Shown here piece by piece: positions 8,001 through 14,558 of a stretch of 22,244 bases of DNA. Source of the stretch: JBDRNO01 sp043811005 (GTDB taxonomy: Bacteria > Bacteroidota > Bacteroidia > NORP154); contig JBDRNO010000249.1 of the NCBI GenBank assembly GCA_043811005.1, positions 1 through 22,244 of the forward strand. The letters run 5' to 3'. A program made the position numbers and the translations under genes. Within the stretch, counting starts at the first letter, position 1. Each line of letters opens with the position of its first letter. The notes below the pieces were generated by a model, which saw only the letters and a program-made list of their open reading frames with translations, was not told the DNA's origin and did no database searches.

Positions 8001-10301
8001 AAGACCATCAATTCCATTGGAAGCATCCCCAGGCAATATCTGACACCGAACAATATCGTAATTATAACAATTGGTTAAATGAATTCCATAGATAGAGATG
8101 CCCATGCTATCGGCAGCGGGTGCATCGGCAGTGCTTATTGTCAGATCCTGTAAACGAAAATCGTGAACTCCATTCATATATATTGCTCCCAACCTCCGTG
8201 CTTCTGGGGGCCCTTCCAAATTAGCAGCATCCCTAAAGATAGTGGTTGCCCCGGCTGAGCTTGTCTTTTCCCAGTTGTTTGAAGGGTCAAAGCCGCCTTC
8301 AATGATAGTGAAGGAAGATATGCTTGTTATAGGTGCACTGAAATTATAAACGCCTATCGCCATTTTAATTACGGTGCCGTTACATTGCGTCATGGATAAG
8401 GCGGTAAGTAAATCAGCCGGGTCTGCAATGGTACCGGTTCCCGAACCCGTTGTGGTTACGTATAGTACGTTACAAACAGGTCCTGACTGGGGAGTTGTTA
8501 CTATTACCTGTGCTGTGTCTTCATTAATACAACCATAATAATCTGTTGTGACCGTAAAAATAGTGTCGTTGGGAGGAGATACCAGAATACTGGTAATTAT
8601 CTCACCGGTACTCCATAAAAAGTTGGACCCTGCAGGTCCTGTTACAGTTAACAAAGCGGAATCCCCAGGGCAAATTGCAACGGGGCTGGGAAAAATAGTT
8701 GTAAATGGGGGATTATATCCAATATTGATAGTTTGAGAGATAATTATTGTATCAATTGTACATATATAATTTTTTAATATTGTTAAAGTAACAGTATAGC
8801 TCCCCGTATCTGCATAAGTATGTGAAACATTCTGCCCTGTGCCGGTAATAGTATCTCCGAAGTCCCAGTCCCAGCTAATAACTGAAGTATCGCCAATAGC
8901 ATTAAACCCGATAATCGTGCCGGGACATAGCGGTGCATTGGGAATGGCATCAAAGTCAAAGGTGTCGTTTTTTGCGGTAACATAGAATGAGCCCCACAGA
9001 TTTTTCAATTTAGCTCCGGTAACATAACCATAAGATTCATAAGAGCCATAACCATAGACATAGGCAACAATACCACTATCTGATGATAAGGTATGATTTC
9101 CCTGCGTGATGCTTAACCTTGCATAGGAGTATAGGGGGTTGGCAGGAACTACATTAAAGTACCCTGCTATGGGATTCCCGTCAAGGATTACCAAATTAAC
9201 AGAATTGGTTTGGCTAACAACATTAAGATAGTAAGAAGTAATAACAGTAGAAGTAAAAGCATTAAAAGTTATGATATCGAGAGTTTGTTCAACCGGGCTG
9301 AGCATTATCATAAAAGGATCTGCATTGGCTCCGTCACAATCCTGACCACGGCTGTATTGAGATACCATGATCGGTTTATCGGCTTCAATATATGAAGCAG
9401 TACTGAGAAATGCCTGGTTAAACTGTCCGGCATTCAACACAAAGGGAGAACCACCGTTTATAGTAACAGAAGTATTGTTCTGTGCAGCCATGATCCTGAA
9501 TATTTCACCGTTTCTCGTTAAGAAAGGAGTAGTAATATATGCTTTACCCCAGGTAGTAACCGGATACATTTGTTCATAAAGATGGTCGCAGTAATGGCAT
9601 CCTCCTACATCGGTACAAACCACCCCGCTGAATACAGCAAATTTTTTACAAGGACCCACAGCTTTAATCAATGAACCTGTTAAATCCCCCCCATCTGCCT
9701 GCACCTGGTATGCCTCGCCCTGGTTTAGAGTGATAGAAAAAGGCACTCCGGCAGGATTACCTCCATCGGTTGCAACTGATGGGATTATCTCTAACTGTGT
9801 ATTGTCTTCTGCTCCAATGATCAAAAATTCAGAGGGTAAAGTACCGTTTAAAACATCCGGGTTGATAGCCATAACATAATATTCAATGCCAAGGGTTTGA
9901 ACAGGCAAGATCATTGCTGCGTCAGAAGTATATGCTTCATAGTTTAATGCATATACACTAATAGAATCATTGGCTATTACATGTATGCCTTTATTTTCAA
10001 CAACTTCAGTAGAAGTAACTTGTGCAAAAGCAGTAGGGACTATGACTTGAGAAGTGGTATTGGCAGTTACAGTAAAATTTTGAACCCAACCAATTAAAGG
10101 CATTTCAACTATACCTGAAGTATTGACATCAGAACTAATATAAACAGAAAGTGTTGGGCTAGAATAGTTCTCCATAAATCCCAACCAGAATTCCTTACCC
10201 TTAGTAGAAAATGTTTGAGCGTAAGACGCCTGGAATAAATAGAAAAACAGTAAAAATACCAATAATGATATTTGCCTGAACTGTCGAAAAACTTGAAACA
10301 T
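5055..10301 (-). CDS. Giant secreted adhesin-like protein: IgGFc-binding-like N-terminus, PKD/Ig-like repeats, glycine-rich beta-helix, T9SS type B sorting domain
   Basis: A 1748-residue cell-surface or secreted protein. A signal peptide (about 1-29, ending ASYAQ) is followed by a region opening with GKEFWLGFMENYSS that resembles the IgGFc-binding N-terminal family (about 30-430). A PKD domain follows (WDWDFGD near 475; YADTGSYTVTLTI), then one Ig-like repeat (about 541-605) and a parallel beta-helix-like region (about 608-1100) carrying long glycine-rich loops (about 757-980 and 1004-1057). PKD-like segments run to about 1255, four more Ig-like repeats to about 1557 (pattern CxGDxxxLTxxG...YxWSxG...GC), and a further PKD (YLWDFGDPASG) to about 1640. 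The C-terminus (about 1648-1748, with FIPNVFSPNDDGVNDIF, IFNRWGEQIYTW and GGWDGR) is the gliding-motility-associated CHU_C/T9SS type B sorting domain. It should be exported by Sec, then T9SS. The ligand is unknown. Sticky surface adhesion or matrix function is inferred. Confidence 0.93.
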   Translation of the reverse strand: MFQVFRQFRQISLLVFLLFFYLFQASYAQTFSTKGKEFWLGFMENYSSPTLSVYISSDVNTSGIVEMPLIGWVQNFTVTANTTSQVIVPTAFAQVTSTEVVENKGIHVIANDSISVYALNYEAYTSDAAMILPVQTLGIEYYVMAINPDVLNGTLPSEFLIIGAEDNTQLEIIPSVATDGGNPAGVPFSITLNQGEAYQVQADGGDLTGSLIKAVGPCKKFAVFSGVVCTDVGGCHYCDHLYEQMYPVTTWGKAYITTPFLTRNGEIFRIMAAQNNTSVTINGGSPFVLNAGQFNQAFLSTASYIEADKPIMVSQYSRGQDCDGANADPFMIMLSPVEQTLDIITFNAFTSTVITSYYLNVVSQTNSVNLVILDGNPIAGYFNVVPANPLYSYARLSITQGNHTLSSDSGIVAYVYGYGSYESYGYVTGAKLKNLWGSFYVTAKNDTFDFDAIPNAPLCPGTIIGFNAIGDTSVISWDWDFGDTITGTGQNVSHTYADTGSYTVTLTILKNYICTIDTIIISQTINIGYNPPFTTIFPSPVAICPGDSALLTVTGPAGSNFLWSTGEIITSILVSPPNDTIFTVTTDYYGCINEDTAQVIVTTPQSGPVCNVLYVTTTGSGTGTIADPADLLTALSMTQCNGTVIKMAIGVYNFSAPITSISSFTIIEGGFDPSNNWEKTSSAGATTIFRDAANLEGPPEARRLGAIYMNGVHDFRLQDLTISTADAPAADSMGISIYGIHLTNCYNYDIVRCQILPGDASNGIDGLDGVDGANGSPGGNGAGGDDDDQCSGGYGGNGGSGGGVGAGSGGSGAADDPGCYWDIFGGQGYSGLPGSSGIAPLNPRAGGGGGGGGSGGQEGNNGGSGGIGGIWSGPGSCGGTGGTGNGCDPNNNATSGCNGNNGADGANGAFGPFGAHIGGFWVPGGKGGDGAEGMGGAGGGGGGGGAGEGGGGCIDGAGSGGGGGGGGAEGGAKGTGGYGGGASYAIYLYNNGSGGNVINGFISSGINGAGGTGGSGGNGGTGSAAGIGDNCCGQVGDGANGGTGGDGGNGGDGGSSQPGESYAIYFDGGSPLTIADTNFNLPAQPVIFADNVTCTNNSMDLSTSAINNWDFGAGANPPTDFGTNVTTQYSTIGFKDITYGTDQYTGFVNIILDDSALIPQIATNAQLINGEYTLCLGDTAGFQSLVQGINYIYYWDLNGATSPDTYTGTNYDTLNGLQFNTAGIFTITLQIQTPCCGLSAAADTLILYVDSIPNVQISSSFSLDICLGDTIDLIANGGVSYMWSTGDTTDAIVVNPADTTIYYVAAFSQYGCIGSDSAIVNVIIPYVYITGQDKICYGDSATLTANGPPGATYQWGGDTVAASQTIIVNPTDTSIYFVTATLNGCVSDTDSIEITVISMYSSIVGDTVICKGDTAILTCIGGDYFIWSTDPGDTTTSPSISVTPDSDTGYWVIPIWDTVATINCNILEPDTINVTVISLPSVIAAISGLDTVCIGNATTLTASGAATYLWSPASGLSSTTGDTVIAYPVATTTYTVTGTNSFGCYDIDTITITVIDSITVNASFTVSDSTGDIPLEVFFENNSSGSNSMTYLWDFGDPASGNDNITDIINPSHTYSDSGLFQVMLVAYGFGTLPGCTDTAYQNIRAISFDSLFIPNVFSPNDDGVNDIFNVIGSKVIQVEGIIFNRWGEQIYTWNTIKGGWDGRTNSGKIVPDGTYFYIITVTTIDGEEEGELEKEKLLPSGTITLIR
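7130..8035 (-). other. Low-complexity glycine-rich coding segment within the adhesin gene
   Basis: On the plus strand this reads as dense CCACC/TCC repeats and on the coding strand as GGN-rich codons. It encodes two Gly/Asn/Asp/Ser-rich loops separated by a beta-helix rung (SYAIYLYNNGSGG at about 980) and bounded by similar rungs (ISIYGIHLTNCYN before, SYAIYFDGGSPLTI after). It starts with a collagen-like GxDG stretch (GIDGLDGVDGANGSPGG), then has runs of up to eight glycines. At least eight cysteines are scattered in the loops. The strong strand bias generates many long spurious plus-strand reading frames here. Confidence 0.85.
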
Positions 10302-10423
10302 TTTAAGGAATAGAATTAAAAACCAATCAGAAGATATTGCTTATACGTATTTTATACAAATTTGTTTTAAAATGACGAATATTGGATGGTTTTGACTGTC
10401 GATTAAAGTTTTATAATACAAAA

Positions 10424-10454
10424 ACCCTGTCAGAGTTACGAACTCTGACAGGGT
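10424..10454. repeat. Perfect palindrome, 14-bp arms with ACG loop
   Basis: The arm ACCCTGTCAGAGTT (10424-10437) is exactly complementary to AACTCTGACAGGGT (10441-10454). Short T-runs follow on both strands, so it resembles a bidirectional intrinsic terminator. Its position between two divergent genes, touching the -33 region of the pcrA promoter candidate, argues against a simple terminator. It may be a dispersed palindromic repeat or a boundary between divergent transcription units. Confidence 0.85.
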
Positions 10455-10484
10455 ATGTTTTTCCCGTAAAAAAGTGTACTTTTG
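10454..10484 (+). promoter_or_regulatory. Bacteroidota-type promoter candidate for pcrA
   Basis: TATG at 10454-10457 (one mismatch to the -33 consensus TTTG) is followed after 19 bp by TACTTTTG at 10477-10484, an exact match to the -7 consensus TAnnTTTG of Bacteroidota SigABfr-type promoters. Transcription would start near 10490, giving a leader of about 220 nt before the GTG of pcrA. Confidence 0.5.
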
Positions 10485-10713
10485 CTTCAACACAAAACTT
10501 TGAAATGGTGCCCTTCGTACATCAGGATAAACTCCGCGGAATTCACGCCTACGTGCCGAAACAGCACTTCTGCGTGCATGCACGAACACCTTTGAAAATA
10601 AACAATAAAGTGAGTAAATTCCAATACGTTAAATTCATTTATCAACAAATTAACTAATTCTTCAATCCCGCCTGATGCGGGTTGCCTTTTGCGAAATCCA
10701 AATCTACCAACCA

Positions 10714-13155
10714 GTGAGCAATTACTTAAACGAATTGAACAAAGTACAACGCCAGGCGGTGGAATGTACCGAAGGACCGGTGATGATAATTGCAGGTGCA
10801 GGGTCCGGGAAAACAAGAGTTTTAACATACCGGATCGCACATTTATTAAAAAAAGGGGTAAACACTTATAATATTCTTGCTCTTACTTTTACCAACAAAG
10901 CAGCCCGGGAAATGAAAGACAGGGTTGTCCAAATTGTAGGCGGAACTGAAGCGCAAAGCATCTGGATAGGCACTTTTCACGCCATCTTTGCGAGAATACT
11001 GCGCTATGAAGCAGATAAACTGGACTATCCTTCTCACTTTACAATTTATGATACGGTTGATTCAAAAAGCTTGCTGAAAACCATTATCAGTGAACTTGGA
11101 TTGGATGACAAGATTTACAAACCCGGCTTGGTGTTAAAAAGAATATCCTTATCGAAAAACAGATTAATATCTCCTGCCGGGTACCTCAACGATGAGGATC
11201 TTCAAAAAGAAGACGCAATGAGCGCCAAGCCCAGGCTGGGAGAGGTCTATAATATTTACACCAAAAGATGCTTCAAAGCCGGAGCAATGGATTTTGATGA
11301 CCTGTTATATAAGATAAACGTCTTGTTGAGCGATCATCCAGAAGTACTTAAGAAATACCAGCAAAAATTTCAATATCTCCTTATAGATGAATTCCAGGAT
11401 ACCAACCTGCTACAATATGTTATAGCACAAAAATTAGCTGCTTTACACAAAAATATCTGTGTGGTTGGAGATGACGCTCAGAGCATTTATGCTTTCAGGG
11501 GTGCTAATATTCAAAACATCCTTAATTTGAAACACGATTACTCCAATTTAAAAATCTTTAAACTTGAACATAACTACCGTTCAACAAAAAACATTGTTAA
11601 AGCAGCAAATAGTGTAATTGCAAACAACAAACAACAACTCCACAAGGAAGTCTGGACCGACAATAAAGAAGGGGAGAAAATTTCCATACTAAATGCTTTA
11701 ACCGATAATGAAGAAGGATTGCAGGTCGCCAACTCAATATTTGAATATAAAATTAACAGGCAGCTTGCAAATAAGGATTTTGCGATATTATACCGGACAA
11801 ACGCACAATCAAGGGCGATGGAAGAAGCATTAAGAAAACTTAATATCCCATATTGTATTTACGGGGGTCTTTCATTTTACCAGCGCAAGGAGATCAAAGA
11901 CCTGCTTGCCTACTTCTGCCTTATAATAAATAATAATGACGAGGAAGCATTGAAGAGGATCATCAATTATCCGGCAAGAGGTATCGGAAAAAGGACCCTG
12001 GATAGGATCATCGTTACCGCAAATGAGACTGATAATAGTCTCTGGTATATCATTGAGAATCTTAACCAGTTTAACCCCGGCATAGGCACCAATGTACATG
12101 ACAAGATCTCTGAATTTGTTACTATGATCAAGGGCTTCTCCACACAAATTAAAACAAAGAATGCCTATGAATTGGGCAGCCATATCGCCTCATCATCGGG
12201 AATTTTAAAAGATTTGTACGATAACAAGACATTTGAGGGGCTTAGCAGGTATGAGAATACACAGGAACTGCTGAATGGATTAAAAGAGTTTTCTGAAAAA
12301 CCCGGTAATGGTGAAACATGGGATGTAAGGTTTCTTGTCTCACCTGCCCGTTCCGCAGCTAATGCAGGGGAAAGAGGGGAAGTGACGGGGGATAAAAAAA
12401 GCGAGAGCCGGACACTTGATGTGTTTATGCAGGAGATATCATTATTAACCGACCATGTTACCAATCCGCCAGCTGGCGGATCGGGAGACGGTGACGCAGA
12501 AGATGACGACAAGGTCTTTTTAATGACTGTTCATGCTGCCAAAGGGCTGGAGTTTCCTTATGTTTATATCGTTGGAGTGGAAGAGAACCTTTTCCCATCT
12601 CAACATTCTGTAAGTTCACGTGCCGATCTGGAAGAAGAGCGTAGGTTATTCTATGTGGCATTGACAAGGGCGCAGGAAAAAGCAACCCTGTCTTATGCTT
12701 CAACACGTTACCGCTGGGGAAGTTTACACAATTGCGAGCCTAGCCGTTTCCTGGAAGAAATTGACAAGCAATTAATGGAACAACCAACCCCATCCCAATA
12801 CCAACTAGTCCGCAAATCCTTGCCAACAAATATTCCTTCATGGAAACCAACATACAGAACAAAAAGAATAAAAAGCAAAATACAGGATGAAGAATTTATT
12901 AATGCAGCATTATCCCGACTTAAGGGGAACTTTAAAAAGTTAAACAAAACAACTTACAGCACTTCCGACAACTGTATTCCCGACAGCATAAAAAACATAC
13001 AAGTTGGCATGGAGGTTGAACACCTGCGTTTTGGCATAGGAAAGGTAATTCATTTAAAAGGTTCATCTTCAAATCAAAAAGCCACGGTCTTTTTTCACAA
13101 AAGCGGACAAAAGGAACTGTTACTGAAGTTTGCAAAGTTGAAAATTAGAACATAG
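10714..13155 (+). CDS. pcrA: UvrD/PcrA-family superfamily 1A DNA helicase
   Basis: An ATP-dependent 3'-5' DNA helicase for repair and replication-fork maintenance. From the GTG at 10714 it is 813 residues. That start gives the usual N-terminus (V/M)SNYLNELNKVQRQAV. An in-frame ATG at 10675 would add 13 residues, but it lies inside a small palindrome and the extra residues (MRVAFCEIQIYQP) look unlike the family. Visible motifs are Walker A AGAGSGKT (27-34), Ia TFTNKAAREM, II LIDEFQDTN, III VVGDDAQSIYAFRGA, IV LEHNYRS, V LMTVHAAKGLEF and VI ERRLFYVALTRAQ. The C-terminus (GIGKVIHLKGSS...) matches the small terminal domain of PcrA. Between motifs IV and V there are two odd segments at about residues 541-563 (SPARSAANAGERGEV) and 583-591 (TNPPAGGSG). 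The second is encoded by an 18-bp perfect palindrome. Confidence 0.95.
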   Translation: MSNYLNELNKVQRQAVECTEGPVMIIAGAGSGKTRVLTYRIAHLLKKGVNTYNILALTFTNKAAREMKDRVVQIVGGTEAQSIWIGTFHAIFARILRYEADKLDYPSHFTIYDTVDSKSLLKTIISELGLDDKIYKPGLVLKRISLSKNRLISPAGYLNDEDLQKEDAMSAKPRLGEVYNIYTKRCFKAGAMDFDDLLYKINVLLSDHPEVLKKYQQKFQYLLIDEFQDTNLLQYVIAQKLAALHKNICVVGDDAQSIYAFRGANIQNILNLKHDYSNLKIFKLEHNYRSTKNIVKAANSVIANNKQQLHKEVWTDNKEGEKISILNALTDNEEGLQVANSIFEYKINRQLANKDFAILYRTNAQSRAMEEALRKLNIPYCIYGGLSFYQRKEIKDLLAYFCLIINNNDEEALKRIINYPARGIGKRTLDRIIVTANETDNSLWYIIENLNQFNPGIGTNVHDKISEFVTMIKGFSTQIKTKNAYELGSHIASSSGILKDLYDNKTFEGLSRYENTQELLNGLKEFSEKPGNGETWDVRFLVSPARSAANAGERGEVTGDKKSESRTLDVFMQEISLLTDHVTNPPAGGSGDGDAEDDDKVFLMTVHAAKGLEFPYVYIVGVEENLFPSQHSVSSRADLEEERRLFYVALTRAQEKATLSYASTRYRWGSLHNCEPSRFLEEIDKQLMEQPTPSQYQLVRKSLPTNIPSWKPTYRTKRIKSKIQDEEFINAALSRLKGNFKKLNKTTYSTSDNCIPDSIKNIQVGMEVEHLRFGIGKVIHLKGSSSNQKATVFFHKSGQKELLLKFAKLKIRT
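12464..12481. repeat. 18-bp perfect palindrome inside pcrA (element core, copy 3)
   Basis: ATCCGCCAGCTGGCGGAT is fully self-complementary and shares CCGCCAGCTGGC with the intergenic elements at 4281-4350 and 13579-13660. It is in frame and encodes part of NPPAGGS in a loop just before helicase motif V, a position where length variation should be tolerated. Confidence 0.85.
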
Positions 13156-13168
13156 TTACGCACCTGTG

Positions 13169-13186
13169 AGCCGAAGCACTTCGGCT
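13169..13186. terminator. Hairpin just after pcrA, possible terminator
   Basis: AGCCGAAG (13169-13176) pairs with CTTCGGCT (13179-13186) across a two-base CA, starting 13 bp after the pcrA stop. Only a weak T-run (TTTGCT) follows, so intrinsic termination is possible but not clear. It may instead be the first member of the hairpin cluster that follows. Confidence 0.45.
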
Positions 13187-13276
13187 TTGCTCTGCTGAAG
13201 CTACGCGAAAGCAATGTGCGCAGGCACAAATTGATTAAAAAAGCAATTAATATTACGTGCTTAGGAAATTAAAAAT

Positions 13277-13316
13277 GTAGCGAGTGCCTTCTCCGAAGGA
13301 CTAAGTCGATCGCTAC
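13277..13316. repeat. REP-like GTAG hairpin
   Basis: GTAGCGA (13277-13283) pairs with TCGCTAC (13310-13316), and inside it CCTTC (13287-13291) pairs with GAAGG (13295-13299). A hairpin that begins with GTAG resembles REP elements mobilised by RAYT (TnpA_REP) transposases. No RAYT gene is in the window. Confidence 0.55.
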
Positions 13317-13338
13317 TGCCTGCGCAGACCGAAACCTG

Positions 13339-13410
13339 CTACGGCAGTCGTAGGCCTGGCTGCTCGCTTCTGGCCTTCGCCTGCCAAAGCAGGCTACGGC
13401 CTGCGAAGGC
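13339..13410. repeat. Paired GC-rich hairpins following the GTAG hairpin
   Basis: CTACG (13339-13343) pairs with CGTAG (13349-13353). Then GCCTTCGC (13373-13380) pairs with GCGAAGGC (13403-13410), enclosing CTGC/GCAG (13381-13384 and 13389-13392). The base composition is far more GC-rich than the flanking DNA. Together with 13277-13316 it forms a REP doublet or triplet-like cluster. Confidence 0.55.
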
Positions 13411-13442
13411 TGGCAACTGGCAAAAATGATATAATATATTTT

Positions 13443-13473
13443 TTTGCATTTTAATATAAAATTATTACTTTTG
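13443..13473 (+). promoter_or_regulatory. Bacteroidota-type promoter for the DUF4290-murA region
   Basis: TTTG at 13443-13446 is followed, after exactly 19 bp, by TACTTTTG at 13466-13473, an exact match to the consensus TTTG-N19-TAnnTTTG. It sits just downstream of the GC-rich hairpin cluster and points toward the DUF4290 gene 290 bp away. Confidence 0.65.
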
Positions 13474-13578
13474 GGTAAAATTCCCGCCCGTACAATCCCG
13501 ATTTTAAGTGGAGATATACAACATAAATTGGACAAGCCCAAAACCAAAAAAAATTAATATATTCAAGCTAAATATGTC

Positions 13579-13660
13579 TCTCGCAAAGGTCGCAAAGTTC
13601 TTTATTTAAATATTACAAAATTGGGCTCTTTGTCCGCCAGCTGGCAAAAGCTTTGCGAGA
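13579..13660. repeat. Dispersed palindromic element, copy 2 (core CCGCCAGCTGGC)
   Basis: It opens with TCTCGCAAAG (13579-13588) and closes with the exact complement CTTTGCGAGA (13651-13660). CTTTGTCCGCCAGCTGGC lies inside the right half (13629-13645). The order and spacing of parts match the copy at 4281-4350. It lies in the predicted leader of the DUF4290 gene. Confidence 0.75.
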
Positions 13661-13682
13661 AAACAAATAAAATGTTTTGCCA

Positions 13683-13702
13683 ATCCCGATAACTATCGGG
13701 AT
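13683..13702. repeat. Perfect palindrome ATCCCGATA-AC-TATCGGGAT
   Basis: Nine-base arms at 13683-13691 and 13694-13702 are exactly complementary. A degenerate relative (TCCCGATA-TT-TATAGGGA) lies at 19559-19576 before recQ. Both lie 45-80 bp upstream of a start codon, in leaders of plus-strand genes. Confidence 0.7.
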
Positions 13703-13763
13703 GGTAAAGACTTGACGTTTAAGGTACTAATTCCCTTTTCCCGGGACAAAAAATTTATCATAA

Positions 13764-14381
13764 ATGGAATATAACACTCAGCGCTCCAAGTTAATTATCT
13801 CTGAATACGGAAGAAACATTCAGAAGTTGATCGAACATGCCATTACCCTAAAGGATACAGAAGAACGAAACAAGTTTGCAAAAATGATAATAAATGTCAT
13901 GGGGCAATTAAATCCACACTTAAGAGATGTAAATGATTTTAAGCATAAACTATGGAACCATCTTTTTGTGATTTCCGATTTCAAATTGGATGTTGATTCT
14001 CCTTACACCAAACCAACTACTGAAACCCTGTCAGTTAAACCGGAGAGAATGCTTTATCCTGACAAGAAAATCAAATATAAGCATTATGGAAAAACCATTG
14101 AATTAATGATTAAAAAAGCCGCAACTTTTGAAGAGGGTGACGAAAAAGATGCCTTAATTAAAACAATAGCAAACCATCTCAAAAAATCATACCTCACCTG
14201 GAACAAAGATTCGGTGACTGATGAAAAAATATTGAAAGACCTCGAAGAGTTATCAGACGGAAAACTGAGTTTAAGAAAAAATGTACGGCTCAATTACACC
14301 AGCGACATTTTAGCATCAAGCAAAAGGAAAAAAAGAGTTGTGAAATCCAATAACACAAGAACCAGGAGACGAAAATATTAA
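13764..14381 (+). CDS. DUF4290 family protein
   Basis: A 205-residue protein of the Bacteroidota-specific DUF4290 family, which has no established function. It begins with the family-typical MEYNTQRSKLIISEYGRNIQ and contains EERNKFAKMIINVMGQLNPHLRDV and FKHKLWNHLFVISDFKLDVDSPY. The C-terminal third is lysine/arginine-rich and ends KRKKRVVKSNNTRTRRRKY, a basic tail that could bind nucleic acid or membrane. That function is inference. No signal peptide or membrane segment is seen. The gene lies 177 bp before murA on the same strand, the order usually found in this phylum, which hints at a link with wall synthesis or growth. A strong promoter match lies 290 bp upstream. Confidence 0.9.
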   Translation: MEYNTQRSKLIISEYGRNIQKLIEHAITLKDTEERNKFAKMIINVMGQLNPHLRDVNDFKHKLWNHLFVISDFKLDVDSPYTKPTTETLSVKPERMLYPDKKIKYKHYGKTIELMIKKAATFEEGDEKDALIKTIANHLKKSYLTWNKDSVTDEKILKDLEELSDGKLSLRKNVRLNYTSDILASSKRKKRVVKSNNTRTRRRKY

Positions 14382-14558
14382 AGACATAGTTTCGCTATTT
14401 AATTAAAAAAAGGAGTCACTATTCAGGTATAAATATTTTTTGAATTTGATTTTTCGGTATTTGTAATTTATTTGTATTTTGTTATTTGTAGTTTGTAATT
14501 TATTTTGCGTAAATACATACACTGAATTTTCATTTAAGGCATTAACATTCCTCATAAT
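14382..14558. other. T-rich spacer between the DUF4290 gene and murA
   Basis: This 177-bp plus-strand T-rich stretch contains two near-identical TTTGTAATTTATTT(T)G units (near 14459 and 14495) separated by TTTGTAGTTTG-like sequence. No hairpin terminator and no exact TTTG-N19-TAnnTTTG match was found, so murA may be read from the DUF4290 promoter. Confidence 0.5.

Larger units (their letters stand above)
10302..10713. other. Divergent intergenic region between the adhesin gene and pcrA
   Basis: This 412-bp gap holds an AT-rich stretch next to the adhesin start, a perfect hairpin at 10424-10454, a promoter-like sequence for pcrA at 10454-10484, a GC-richer block at 10498-10597 flanked by CTTTGAAA direct repeats, and a small CCCGC/GCGGG hairpin at 10667-10681. 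A weak -33-like TTTG for the adhesin reads on the minus strand at 10360-10357, but no clear TAnnTTTG follows. An open frame of 50 codons from ATG 10505 to TAA 10657 could be a leader peptide of pcrA, but no family was recognised. Confidence 0.7.
13156..13763. other. 608-bp intergenic region packed with palindromes, before the DUF4290 gene
   Basis: No supportable gene lies here. In order it contains a GC-rich cluster of hairpins (13160-13410), an AT-rich stretch with a full promoter match (13443-13473), a second copy of the CCGCCAGCTGGC element (13579-13660) and an ATCCCGATA palindrome (13683-13702). The transcript from the promoter would carry the last two as a leader of about 285 nt before the DUF4290 start. 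Confidence 0.75.

Noticed and set aside
10500..10600. tRNA or tmRNA in the GC-richer block before pcrA
   Set aside because: No acceptor stem with CCA-compatible end, no T-loop consensus and no cloverleaf could be drawn.
10675..10713. ATG at 10675 as the start of pcrA
   Set aside because: It lies in the loop of a CCCGC/GCGGG hairpin and adds residues that do not resemble PcrA. GTG at 10714 gives the conserved SNYLNELN start.
10341..10840. Minus-strand frames of 82 and 117 codons crossing the pcrA start region
   Set aside because: They run through a perfect hairpin or through the conserved pcrA N-terminus, overlap each other, and encode nothing recognised. The GC-rich block inside them is recorded as a finding instead.
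13269..13547. Minus-strand 92-codon frame over the hairpin cluster
   Set aside because: The sequence is explained by stacked palindromes, the protein is compositionally odd, and it has no homologous look.
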